A stretch of DNA of 26,434 nucleotides from an uncultured Erysipelotrichaceae bacterium (GCA_900550005.1 URQL01000006.1:1-26434), one strand, 5' to 3'. Shown: positions 8,701 through 16,962, counted from the stretch's first letter. Notes: generated by a model from the sequence alone, not told the origin. Numbers and translations: made by a program.

Positions 8701-8984
8701 AATAAACTACTTTTCTATACAAAAAAACGTAAAAATAGATTGATAAATATTAAACAAAATGGCGGGAGTCTATATAGCAAATATTTCACTTTTAATACTC
8801 AATTGACCGTTTCACAAGTTGCATGCATATGCATAAATTTTAGTTATAAAGTAACCAACTTATAAAATTCGAGCTTTTAACTCAATCAACCATGACATTG
8901 AAAAGGACCCTATCACCTTAACAAGTCATTCAAATATTTGCATGGTAAGCCATTGTGTTTCTTTTGTATCTATTTCTACCATAC
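8701..8984 (-). ncRNA. Structured leader RNA of the polyamine operon, class not recognised
   Basis: This gene-free stretch folds extensively as minus-strand RNA. From the outside in: a 12-pair closing stem (8968-8979 with 8729-8740, 11 Watson-Crick and one G-U); a 12-position stem with one C-U mismatch (8949-8960 with 8752-8763); an asymmetric bubble (7 and 13 bases); a perfect 10-bp stem (8932-8941 with 8777-8786); an apical hairpin of 12 Watson-Crick pairs, interrupted by a one-base bulge and two U-U mismatches, with loop UGAUAGGGU (8916-8929 with 8892-8906); and a stem AAGUUG/CAACUU (8856-8861 with 8816-8821) enclosing small hairpins. The closing stem starts about five bases after the predicted transcription start and ends beside seven Us (8721-8727). 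The T-box sequence and the cobalamin, lysine, TPP, FMN and SAM riboswitch signatures are not seen. Either a cis-acting riboswitch/attenuator or a separate small RNA is possible. Confidence 0.68.
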
Positions 8985-8990
8985 GGGTTT

Positions 8991-9019
8991 AGTATACACT
9001 AACCCGCTACATAATTCAA
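8991..9019 (-). promoter_or_regulatory. Predicted promoter of the speA leader and polyamine operon
   Basis: Minus-strand TTGAAT (9014-9019) and TATACT (8991-8996) are spaced by exactly 17 bases. Transcription would start near 8982-8984, about 340 bases upstream of the speA start codon and five bases before the closing stem of the structured RNA. I see no convincing promoter between this point and speA. Confidence 0.65.
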
Positions 9020-9066
9020 ATAATTTTTTATTTTTTGGATTTATATCTAAAATAAGTCGTATTCTC

Positions 9067-9096
9067 AAAAAAAATCATAAAGTAAAATTACTTTAT
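9067..9096 (-). terminator. Terminator after the HAD pseudogene
   Basis: A 9-bp AT-rich inverted repeat (ATAAAGTAA 9077-9085 with TTACTTTAT 9088-9096) is followed by eight Ts on the minus strand. It overlaps the stop codon of the decayed HAD gene and separates it from the speA promoter. Confidence 0.7.
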
Positions 9097-9663
9097 AAGT
9101 ACATATTTATAAATAATTTCAGACACAGCATTTTCATCACATAAAGGTTTCATATCTTCAACTGTGTTTTTTACGCCTACGCCAAGTCCAGCTACTTTGA
9201 TCATTGATAAATCATTAAAATTATCCCCAATAGCAATTGTATCTTTTAAATCAATAAGCAATAGATTTGCTAGAGATTTTAGACCTGCTGCTTTATTAAC
9301 ACCTTAATGATTGAACTCAATATTATCGATTTAATGAATAACTCACATCAATATCTTTAGCTATTTGTTTTAAATAATTATAATTTATATTCAGATATAA
9401 ACACTTTACGATTTCTTGATTTTTTAAAAAAGTTAAATCTTTTTCTTCTTGCATATAGTTATAAGCATAAACATGATCTTTTATATACACATGAATGCAT
9501 ACATCATAATTTAACCCTCATTTATATAATTCATTCGCTTTATCGAAACTGATACCTTACCTTTTTGCGAAGCTTTCTTAATAGATTCAATATCTTCTTT
9601 AGAAATCGTACGATCTGTTCTAATTAAAATTTCATCTAAATCACAAGCAATAATTTCATACAT
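9088..9663 (-). pseudogene. Decayed Cof-type HAD-IIB phosphatase
   Basis: Remains of a HAD-superfamily sugar-phosphate phosphatase of the Cof type. The N-terminus is recognisable (YEIIACDLDEILIRTDRTIS; the expected DLDET motif now reads DLDEI), as is the C-terminus (AIGDNFNDLSMIKVAGLGVGV, motif IV GDxxND). The middle has lost the reading frame, contains stops and is shorter than the about 270 aa typical of the family. A good ribosome binding site (GAGGAGG) still precedes ATG at 9661-9663. It lies divergent from the broken AraC-type regulator. Confidence 0.85.
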
Positions 9664-9768
9664 CTTCATTTCCTCCTCAACTTTTTTACCTTAAACACAT
9701 TTTAACGTACAATACTTTCAAAATAACACAAAAAAAGTTAATATCATATCCTAAAGGAAATAAAAATT

Positions 9769-10649
9769 ATGAAAAATTCATTAACTATTCATTTAGATTC
9801 ATCTGAATCTTTACATTATAATTACAAAGACCTACCTATTTACACTCGTAAAGATTACTTATCGAATTATGATTATCAATCCCTAATTCACTGGCATTCT
9901 GACCTTGAATTTATTTATATTGTAGAAGGAAAAATGGACTTTTTTGTAAATGGACAAGTCACTACACTTCAAAAAAATTCTGCCCTATTTATTAACTCAC
10001 AACGCCTTCACTATGGCTTTTCCAAGGAAAGCCAAGAGTGTGCTTTTATTGCTTTAGTTATTTCTTCTGACATTTTACTTAAAAATTGTCATGGTTATTT
10101 TAAAAAGAAATTTGCTCTAAAAAAATCAAGATTTTATTTGTCTAGATCCATCCATGCCTTACCAAAAAACAATGATTGATTTAATCATTCAAATTCATCT
10201 TGCGATGAATCCAACTAATTTTAACCATCTCAATGTATTATCCAAAACATACGACTTAATTAAAAAAATTGGAGAACAACTAAATAGCCATGAAGATAAT
10301 ATTCATAATTCTATAAATCAGGATCTTTTTTTAAAGATGACAAATTACATTATCAACAATTACCAAGAAAAAATAACTTTAACTACGCTTTCTAGACAAA
10401 TAGGCATATCTAAAAATAAATGTTATGAACTCTTTAAACAATTCGCAAATCAATCAATGAATGAGTATCTTACCAGTTATCGTATCATAAAAAAGTATTG
10501 ATTTATTAAAAAGAACACATTTACCAATTACTGATATCGCCTTATTTAGTGGTTTTTCTTCACCTAGTTTTTATTCTTATGTATTTAACAAATTAAAAGG
10601 CATACCCCCTAAAGATTTAAGAAATATAATCAAAAAAATAAAGCTATGA
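9769..10649 (+). pseudogene. AraC-family transcriptional regulator broken by two frameshifts
   Basis: The reading frame begins at ATG 9769 with a cupin-like sensor domain (HWHSDLEFIYIVEG, then FINSQRLHYG), as in AraC regulators of sugar metabolism. It moves to a second frame at about 10164-10169 and to a third at about 10489-10494. Both sites are runs of six A, and the shift has the same direction at each. The helix-turn-helix part is split: ITLTTLSRQIGISKNKCYELFK in frame two, then ITDIALFSGFSSPSFYSYVFNK and GIPPKDLR in frame three. If both A runs were one base shorter, a protein of about 290 aa, normal for the family, would result. The gene is convergent with the downstream GH1 gene. Confidence 0.85.
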
Positions 10650-10675
10650 AATTATTTAAAATTTCATAGCTTTTT
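10632..10675. terminator. Bidirectional terminator between the AraC remnant and the GH1 gene
   Basis: A perfect 14-bp stem (AAAGCTATGAAATT 10640-10653 with AATTTCATAGCTTT 10660-10673, 6-base loop) has T runs on the plus strand after it and a run of seven As before it, serving both convergent genes. Confidence 0.9.
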
Positions 10676-10680
10676 AATTT

Positions 10681-12147
10681 CTATTCTACATCTTCACCGT
10701 TAGAAGCAATGACTTTTTTATACCAATAGAATGAATCTTTTGGTGAACGTTTCATTGTACCTGTTCCATCATCATGTTTATCTACATAGATGAATCCATA
10801 ACGTTTTCTCATTTCTCCTGTTCCTGCTGATACTAAGTCGATGCATCCCCAAGTAGTATAACCTACTAAATCTACACCATGATCAATAGCTACACCCATT
10901 TCTTTAACATGTTCTCTTAAATAATCAATACGGTAACTATCATGGATTGATCCATCTTCTTCTACTGTATCAAATGCTCCAAGTCCATTTTCAACAACCA
11001 TTAGTGGAATTTCATAACGATCATAAATTACTTCTAGATAGTATCTTAATCCATAAGGATCAAATGCCCATCCCCAATCTGAGTATGTTAAATATGGATT
11101 ACGTACCCCTGCTGACATATTTCCACTGACTACATCTTTATTTTCATGTGTTGTTACAGCTTGTGACATATAGTAAGAGAATGTATATAGGTCTACTGTT
11201 CCTTCTTTTAAGATTTCTAAATCTTCATCTGTAATATCTAATTTAACGTTATGTTCATCCCATAAACGTTTTGCATAAGTTGGATATTTCCCTTTACATT
11301 GTACATCTCCACAATAGAAGATCCCTTTTTCCCATTTGCTTCTATTAAATAAGATATCTTGTGGATCACTTGTTAAAGGATAGTATGTGATACCACAAAT
11401 CATACATCCAATTTGATAATTTTGATCGATTTCATGTCCAATTTTTACTGCTTTTGCACTTGCGACAAATTTATAATGTAAGTGTTGATAAGCTTCTTGA
11501 TAGACTTGATCAGGTGCATCATCTGGTAAGAAATTGACTGTATTATTAATTTCATTGAATGTTAACCAATATTTAACTAATCCTTTGTATTCTTTAAAGA
11601 TCGTTGTTACAAATTTTACGTATGCATCAATAAAATGACGATCTAACCATTCTCCACCATATTTTTCTTCTAAGGCAAGTGGTGTATCAAAGTGCCAAAT
11701 TGAAACTAATGGTTCAATTCCAGCTTTTTTAAGTTCTTCAAATACACTACGATAATAATCTAAACCAGCTTGATTTGGTTGATCTTCTTCACCAGTTGGA
11801 TAGATTCTAGACCAAGAAATAGATAATCTAAACATAGAAAATCCCATTTCTTTAAATAAAGCAATATCTTCTTTATAATGATGATAAAAATCGATTGCAT
11901 CATGATTAGGATATAATTCATCATCATAAACTTTATAATGTGCACCTTCTGGTAATTTAAATCCTCTATTAGGTACTTTATGTTTATTACCATCTGCATC
12001 TTCATAGGTGATCATACGAGAAGCTTTAACACTACCTCCAGTAGTCACATCCGTACGTGCCATACCACGCCCGTCTACGTTCCATGCACCTTCAGCTTGG
12101 TTAGCAGCAATAGCGCCTCCCCAATAAAATCCTTTTGGAAAACTCAT
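10681..12147 (-). CDS. 6-phospho-beta-glucosidase, glycoside hydrolase family 1
   Basis: Cytoplasmic GH1 enzyme, 488 aa, hydrolysing phosphorylated beta-glucosides (cellobiose-6P, salicin-6P) delivered by PTS transporters. The N-terminal FYWGGAIAANQAEG, the acid/base Glu E199 in TFNEINN and the nucleophile E386 in VVENGLG are intact. The C-terminal STGEM-like region (SAGTGEMRKRYGFIYVD) carries the Ser/Lys/Tyr positions that bind the 6-phosphate. ATG is preceded by AAAGGAGG, and a TATAAT box lies at 12180-12185. No PTS genes are nearby. A second intact and a third broken GH1 gene lie within 10 kb, so this is a local family expansion. Confidence 0.93.
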   Translation of the reverse strand: MSFPKGFYWGGAIAANQAEGAWNVDGRGMARTDVTTGGSVKASRMITYEDADGNKHKVPNRGFKLPEGAHYKVYDDELYPNHDAIDFYHHYKEDIALFKEMGFSMFRLSISWSRIYPTGEEDQPNQAGLDYYRSVFEELKKAGIEPLVSIWHFDTPLALEEKYGGEWLDRHFIDAYVKFVTTIFKEYKGLVKYWLTFNEINNTVNFLPDDAPDQVYQEAYQHLHYKFVASAKAVKIGHEIDQNYQIGCMICGITYYPLTSDPQDILFNRSKWEKGIFYCGDVQCKGKYPTYAKRLWDEHNVKLDITDEDLEILKEGTVDLYTFSYYMSQAVTTHENKDVVSGNMSAGVRNPYLTYSDWGWAFDPYGLRYYLEVIYDRYEIPLMVVENGLGAFDTVEEDGSIHDSYRIDYLREHVKEMGVAIDHGVDLVGYTTWGCIDLVSAGTGEMRKRYGFIYVDKHDDGTGTMKRSPKDSFYWYKKVIASNGEDVE

Positions 12148-12242
12148 TATTTATTCCTCCTTTTTATTCTTTATTTTTCATTATAACTCTATTTTTAATT
12201 ATTTATCTCTTTTTACAAATTTAGAAAAATTTTTAATATTTT

Positions 12243-12277
12243 AAAAGGATTACATCTTTACAGTAATCCTTTTTTTT
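12243..12277. terminator. Terminator hairpin after the alpha-hydroxy-acid oxidase gene
   Basis: An 11-bp stem (AAAAGGATTAC 12243-12253 with GTAATCCTTTT 12263-12273, 9-base loop). The U-run is strong on the plus strand and only moderate on the minus strand, where the gene ending at 12282 lies. Confidence 0.7.
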
Positions 12278-12281
12278 CATT

Positions 12282-13295
12282 TTACATTCTAATTTTATCA
12301 AAGGTAATATCTGCTAAATGATTAGCACCACACATTTCCATTGTATCTTTTAACTCATTACCTAGTTTAGTAACATAAGCTTCTACTCCACCTTGACCGG
12401 CATAAATCATATTTACAAATGGTCTAGCAATTAGCACAGCATCTGCTCCTAAAGCTAACGCTTTAAAGATATCAACCCCACTACGAATACCACCATCAAC
12501 AAAGATTTTCATAGAACCATCAACTGCTTCAACAATTTCTCTTAAAACAGTTGCTGTTCCAGGTGTACCATCTAATACCCTACCACCATGGTTAGAGACA
12601 ACAATAGCTGCTGCACCGGCATTTTTCGCTTTTAAAGCACCATTAACACTCATTACCCCTTTAACAATGAAAGGAACTGGTGTACGATCAATAATTTGTT
12701 TTAATTCTTGTTGAGATTTTCTACCTGCTGGTGGAATTCTCCCTTTTAAAAAAGGTAAACCAGCAGCATCAATATCCATAGCAACTGCAAAACTACCACT
12801 ATCTATTGCTAATTGTAATTTTTCATCATAAGTCTTTTCATCCCAAGGTTTGATCGTTGGCACTCCAATTCCTTGGTTTTCTTTGATTATTTTAGTTGCT
12901 TCTTGCATGATTACAGGATTGATACCATCTCCAGTAAAAGCAACAATTCCTGCTTCTTTACATTCTTTAACTAAACGTGCATTATAGGCAGTATCATCTA
13001 AACTATCTCCATAATGAAGATTCACCGCACCAACTGGTCCTGCAAAAATAGGATATTTAAATGTCTTACCAAAAATATGAAAAGTCGTATCTACTTCTTT
13101 GTTTTCATATAGTGTATCCATATTTACATGAATTCTTTGCCATGCATTATAATTTTCAATTGCTACTGTTCCTGTACCTTTTGCCCCTGGTCCAGGAATT
13201 TTATTACCGCAAGCTTTTCCATTACAAATTGGACATGATTTACATACTTTACCCATTGATCCTTTACTTTTTTCTAAGTATTCTTCATAAGTCAT
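12282..13295 (-). CDS. FMN-dependent alpha-hydroxy-acid oxidase/dehydrogenase family protein
   Basis: Member of the LldD/lactate-oxidase TIM-barrel flavoprotein family, 337 aa. FMN and substrate motifs are present: PIFAGPVG near the start of the barrel, VKGVMS (FMN-contacting Lys), VVSNHGGRVLDG (catalytic His and substrate-binding Arg), and VDGGIRSGVDIFKALALGADAV holding the phosphate of FMN. Unusually for the classical enzymes, the N-terminus has four close cysteines (C18, C21, C24, C29; CKSCPICNGKAC), which could bind a metal or Fe-S cluster. The substrate (lactate, glycolate or another hydroxy acid) cannot be told. Start ATG follows GGGAGG. It lies 66 bases after the bicupin gene with no terminator between, so the two may be co-transcribed. 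Confidence 0.82.
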   Translation of the reverse strand: MTYEEYLEKSKGSMGKVCKSCPICNGKACGNKIPGPGAKGTGTVAIENYNAWQRIHVNMDTLYENKEVDTTFHIFGKTFKYPIFAGPVGAVNLHYGDSLDDTAYNARLVKECKEAGIVAFTGDGINPVIMQEATKIIKENQGIGVPTIKPWDEKTYDEKLQLAIDSGSFAVAMDIDAAGLPFLKGRIPPAGRKSQQELKQIIDRTPVPFIVKGVMSVNGALKAKNAGAAAIVVSNHGGRVLDGTPGTATVLREIVEAVDGSMKIFVDGGIRSGVDIFKALALGADAVLIARPFVNMIYAGQGGVEAYVTKLGNELKDTMEMCGANHLADITFDKIRM

Positions 13296-13361
13296 ATTAT
13301 TTTCCTCCCTTATAACGATAAAAAAGACTAATCGATTTGACCATTCCTTCTATTTTGTCAA

Positions 13362-14015
13362 TTAATCTAAAGTTAAAAGTAATGCCATTTTAAATTGTTT
13401 TGTTGCTTTTACGCTATGCATTCCACCTTTAGCAAAGCTAAAATTTTCTCCTGCTTTAATTGGATATTCTTTACCTTCATAACCAATCACACCTTCACCA
13501 TCTAAAGCAAAAATAATTGCTTCTCCTGGTGCTGCATGTTCAGATAATGCACACCCTTCATCAAATGCCATCACTACAAATTTCATTTTATCATTGTGAG
13601 CTACATCCATATTCACAATTTTTCCTTCTTGATAAGGAATTAATTCTGCTAATTTAAATACTTTTCCTGCTTTAATTACTTCATTCATTTTATCTGTCCT
13701 CCTAATTTCTATTTCTGCATAAACTGCACCTTGATTTGTTCTCATTCCTACCGGCATATCTGTATGCATTAAAATCGATTCACCTGTACTTAATGTTTCT
13801 ACTTTCTTATTACTATCATAAACTTCAAGCTTACCATCAACAACGATAATGAATTTATGATAAGGAAAAATTTCTGCACTGATATCTGTATTTTTTGCTA
13901 ATGAAAAATAGATAATCGCATTATCTCCTTCGTGAATCATTTTAGATACTGTACACCCAGGAATAGGCGCATGATCTTTAGCTATTGAAAAAATTTGTCC
14001 AATTTTTTCTTTCAT
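13362..14015 (-). CDS. Two-domain cupin protein
   Basis: 217 aa with two cupin barrels. The first, around residues 40-105, has FPYHKFIIVVDGKLEVYD and GESILMHTDMPVG. The second, around 135-215, has SEHAAPGEAIIFALDGEG and GENFSFAKGGMHSV. Typical metal-binding His/Glu positions are only partly kept (one His in the first motif of each domain), so enzymatic function is uncertain; a sensor or small-molecule-binding role is equally possible. The ATG follows AAAGGAGG. The gene directly abuts a truncated transporter gene, whose frame runs through this ribosome binding site. Confidence 0.8.
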   Translation of the reverse strand: MKEKIGQIFSIAKDHAPIPGCTVSKMIHEGDNAIIYFSLAKNTDISAEIFPYHKFIIVVDGKLEVYDSNKKVETLSTGESILMHTDMPVGMRTNQGAVYAEIEIRRTDKMNEVIKAGKVFKLAELIPYQEGKIVNMDVAHNDKMKFVVMAFDEGCALSEHAAPGEAIIFALDGEGVIGYEGKEYPIKAGENFSFAKGGMHSVKATKQFKMALLLTLD

Positions 14016-14553
14016 ATAATCCTCCTTTAATAATGACTATAATTAGTATAACACAAATTATCATGCTCAAGCTAAAAAATATATACATGGCTTTAGGAGA
14101 AATCAAATTATAAATGACACTACTCAATTGTGATCCGGTTGCATAACCAATCGTCCCACCAATACGAATCAAACCATAAGCATGTTTTGATACTGTTGCC
14201 ATCCTTTCAATAATTGGATTAACACCACTTACTAGTGCTAATACAATACTATAAACTATCGCTATTCCATAGATATTGTTTACATAAATAAAAACAAATC
14301 CAAATACCGATGAAATCCTAAGTAACAAAGCATTCACTTTCCTTTTATCAAATCGGTCATTAAGACTACCTATAAAAGGTTGTGTAATCATTGATAAAAT
14401 AAAAGAACATGATACAACAAAGCTAACTTCTATTGCTTTATAACCTTTATCCATAAGATAAACTGAAATCAATCCTGAAAATAAAGCCATCGATCAATAA
14501 TAAAACATATACATAAAAAAGTAACTTAAATAACTCCCTTGATACCTCTTCAT
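13978..14553 (-). pseudogene. MFS transporter, N-terminal half only, with an internal stop
   Basis: Remnant of a major facilitator of the sugar/nucleoside-symporter-like group. A good start (GGAGGG, ATG 14551-14553) begins MKRYQGSYLSYFFMYMFYY, then a TGA, then SMALFSGLISVYLMDKGY and about five more membrane helices including the loop-2/3 motif GSLNDRFDKRK. About 190 codons remain of the usual 400. The frame ends just inside the bicupin gene, so the C-terminal half has been deleted. The TGA stands where a Trp (TGG) is plausible; other genes here use TGG for Trp, so this looks like a true nonsense mutation. Confidence 0.8.
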
Positions 14554-14685
14554 TGTAACCCTCCTATCTTTTACAAACTCAATCATACTTACAAAGAACT
14601 ATAAAGCAAGATTTGTAAAATCAATTTGAAATCTATTCTCAAATACGTTTCAGTTTCTATCTTATTTTGTAAAATTTTTTCTAAC

Positions 14686-14712
14686 AAAAAAAGTTTGCCA
14701 ATTGACAAACTT
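14686..14712 (-). terminator. Terminator of the HAD-NimA pair
   Basis: A 7-bp stem (AAGTTTG 14691-14697 with CAAACTT 14706-14712) is followed by a run of Ts on the minus strand, directly after the stop codon of the NimA-like gene. Confidence 0.75.
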
Positions 14713-15222
14713 CTACTCTAAAATTAAATGTCTTTTTACCTTTTCTTCTGGATGAACATTATCCCTTCTCTTGCCTGTCATATCTAATACTTTTAATCTA
14801 AAGACTGCTGTTGCTGGCATAATTTTAGTATTAAATTTAAAGTTTTCATCATGAAAATGACGCATTAAAATTTTTAAAGCATCTAGTTTTTTATCTTCTT
14901 CAACAAATTCAATTTCTCCATGTCCAATGATACTTGCATATCCCATTGTACAAGACATTCTTTCATCGTATAAAATAATATTATGCTCACAATCCATCTC
15001 GAATGTAGCTTTATTATTTTGTTTCATTAAATTGATTTTCTTACCTACATTAGCACCATGAAAATAAAGATATAATTGTCCATCTTCTATATTTGTTCCA
15101 AAGTTTAAAGGTATAATATAAGGAAATTCCCCATCATTGATTGCTAAACGACAAGTATCACACTTAGCCATAATTTTCATCATTTCATCAAAATCTGTAA
15201 TTTCTCTATCTTTTCTTCTCAT
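14713..15222 (-). CDS. Pyridoxamine 5'-phosphate oxidase-like flavoprotein (NimA family)
   Basis: 169-aa split-barrel flavin-binding protein. The pattern CRLAINDGEFPYIIPLNFG, the strand LYLYFHGANVGKKINLM with FMN-phosphate contacts, and MGYASIIGHGEIEFV are typical of the NimA/PNPOx-like group that includes 5-nitroimidazole reductases. Actual drug reduction cannot be claimed from sequence. The ribosome binding site is GAGAGGAG. It follows the HAD phosphatase gene by 24 bases and probably shares its promoter at 16098-16126. Confidence 0.85.
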   Translation of the reverse strand: MRRKDREITDFDEMMKIMAKCDTCRLAINDGEFPYIIPLNFGTNIEDGQLYLYFHGANVGKKINLMKQNNKATFEMDCEHNIILYDERMSCTMGYASIIGHGEIEFVEEDKKLDALKILMRHFHDENFKFNTKIMPATAVFRLKVLDMTGKRRDNVHPEEKVKRHLILE

Positions 15223-15246
15223 TATAATTCTCTCCTCTCAAAAATT

Positions 15247-16073
15247 TTATATTAATTTCAGCTCTTTAAAAACTTTATAAAGCTCATCTGCATCAACATC
15301 ATCTGTCACACAACTTACTGAATTTTTAGCTTCATCATTAGCATTACCCATAGCTACAGAATAACCACAAACATGAAACATAGGAATATTCACGACACCA
15401 TCACCAAAAGCAATGGCATCTTTAGGATCTGCTTTTGCATATTCTAATAACTTACTAATCGCATTTTGTTTATCAAACCCTTTAGAACGCACAGCACCAT
15501 ATAAAGCAAGTTCTCCTTTACCACCCCAAGTATCCACTGTTAAATCTTTAAATTCGTCTTTGGCATCTAAAAAATCTTGATAAGTTTTTAGAACAAATGC
15601 TGTTTTATTCACATCTTCACGATATAAATTTTCACCAGAAATCATATGTTTAGCAAGCCCTAGTTCTGATTTACCTGTGTAATCTACGTATCTACCATAA
15701 GTATATTGATATCTTGCTAGGCATGATTTATCTATATATCCCTGGCTTAAAAACATACCGTCATTACATTCTAAACGAAAAGCTAAGTCATGTTCTTTGC
15801 ACCAATCAACAAAATGAGTACATTGTTCTAATGTTAATGGTTTGTGAAAAATAACCTTATTTTCATATTCAATATAGCACCCATTACCAAAAATAACCCC
15901 ATCAAATGTTAAATCCATTTGTCTAGCTTCAATTTCACAACGATTACATCCTGTACAAATGATGACTTTATGTCCATTTTTTCTAGCTTGTTCTACCGCT
16001 TTTTTGCTGAATCTGGTAATTTTGTATGATAATTGATTAAAGTACCATCCACATCTAAAAATAAATATTTCAT
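15247..16073 (-). pseudogene. Cof-type HAD-IIB phosphatase with one frameshift
   Basis: HAD hydrolase acting on sugar phosphates. The true start is ATG at 16071-16073 after AGAGGG, giving MKYLFLDVDGTLINYHTK with motif I DVDGT. The frame is lost at 16000-16005, a run of six A on the coding strand that would need seven. After it the protein continues as HKVIICTGCNR and the rest. The remaining open frame from 15918 (223 aa) includes the cap domain and FGDGVVNIPMF. Motif IV normally ends in Asp; here it is Asn. The lesion may be a real mutation or a one-base consensus error. As it stands the nucleophile Asp is cut off from the rest. Confidence 0.82.
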
Positions 16074-16097
16074 ATTTTACCCTCTACTTTCTTAGTT

Positions 16098-16126
16098 ATT
16101 GTAACGGGTTTCTTAATTCATTGCAA
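16098..16126 (-). promoter_or_regulatory. Predicted promoter of the HAD-NimA operon
   Basis: Minus-strand TTGCAA (16121-16126) and TACAAT (16098-16103) are separated by exactly 17 bases, close upstream of the HAD start at 16073. Confidence 0.65.
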
Positions 16127-16140
16127 GAAAATATTATTTA

Positions 16141-16880
16141 TCATTTAAAAGAGAAAGTTGAAATTTTATTATCTAACTTTTCCTTAGTTGAAATAGGGAA
16201 CCAAGCATCAGCTAATTTTGAAAAAGTATTATCCCCAATACTTGTAATCAAAACTACAGGATAACCTTAACTTTTTACTCTTTTAAATACATCTACTAAT
16301 TGAATCGTTTCACCTGAATAAGAGATAAAAATAGAACAAGTATCTTTACTTACATAATAAGATTCATACTCAAAATCATCTGTCTCTTTAGCTAAAATGA
16401 CTTGTTTTCCGACCGTACGCATTTTAAGTTAAAAATCGTACGCTACACTAATAGGATACGTGGTTCCATAAATACAGATTTTTTGACTTTCACTAATAAG
16501 TTAAATCACCTTTTGAAATTGATATGTTTTAATAATTGATAGGTATCCATAATACTCTCTGATAATAAAGAAGCCATATTTTTCGCAATCTTGTAAATAG
16601 TATCCCCTTTTTTAAAAGGATAATTGGCATCTACTAACTCCGGTTCTTTTTTTAAATATTGTATTTCATCTAATAAAGCTTTTTTCATTTCTTTCCATCC
16701 TTGATAGTCACATTTTTGAGCTAAACGAACTGTTGTTGAAAGTGAAGTAAAAGTTGTCCAGGAAATTTCAAAAATGGTTATTTCTTGAATATGATGTTGA
16801 TTTTCTAATAAATAATACGCAACAACTTTTTCATTTGTCGTTAAATCAGGAAAATATTCTAATTTTTGAATCAGTAACAT
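16141..16880 (-). pseudogene. RpiR/MurR-family sugar-phosphate regulator, disrupted
   Basis: The N-terminal helix-turn-helix domain is intact over about 125 codons (LEYFPDLTTNEKVVAYYLLE, then STTVRLAQKCDYQGWKEMKK). The frame breaks near 16506, before the SIS sugar-phosphate-binding domain. That domain can still be read in pieces (KICIYGTTYPISVAYDF, CSIFISYSGETIQLVDVFKR, GYPVVLITS) with stop codons between them. Start ATG 16878-16880 follows AAGG by nine bases; the ATG nine bases upstream is less likely. It is divergent from the GH1 gene at 17048 and was probably its regulator. Confidence 0.85.
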
Positions 16881-16962
16881 TCTAGTCATCCTTACTTGGA
16901 AATTTATAATACTATTTTAACTTATTTTTCCAATGAATCCTATATTTTTACCATTTTTTTGG

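Noticed and set aside
8721..8984. 6S RNA
   Set aside because: The long closing stems and an asymmetric bubble resemble 6S, but the apical part is branched rather than rod-like and the position directly before speA with a switchable terminator fits a leader better. Not excluded.
8701..9019. T-box leader or a familiar riboswitch in front of speA
   Set aside because: The T-box sequence (GGGTGG-ACCGCG type) and the conserved cores of lysine, SAM, TPP, FMN and cobalamin riboswitches are not found on the minus strand.
8938..9144. Plus-strand open frame of 68 codons
   Set aside because: No ribosome binding site, AT-rich low-complexity translation, and it crosses the minus-strand promoter, structured RNA and HAD terminator.
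11760..12186. Extra open frames inside and beside the first GH1 gene, on both strands
   Set aside because: They are alternative frames of a clear GH1 coding region with biased Ile/Lys/Leu-rich translations.
14494..14553. UGA read as tryptophan in the MFS gene
   Set aside because: Other genes in the window encode Trp with TGG at conserved positions, and the same MFS gene is truncated, so a nonsense mutation is simpler.
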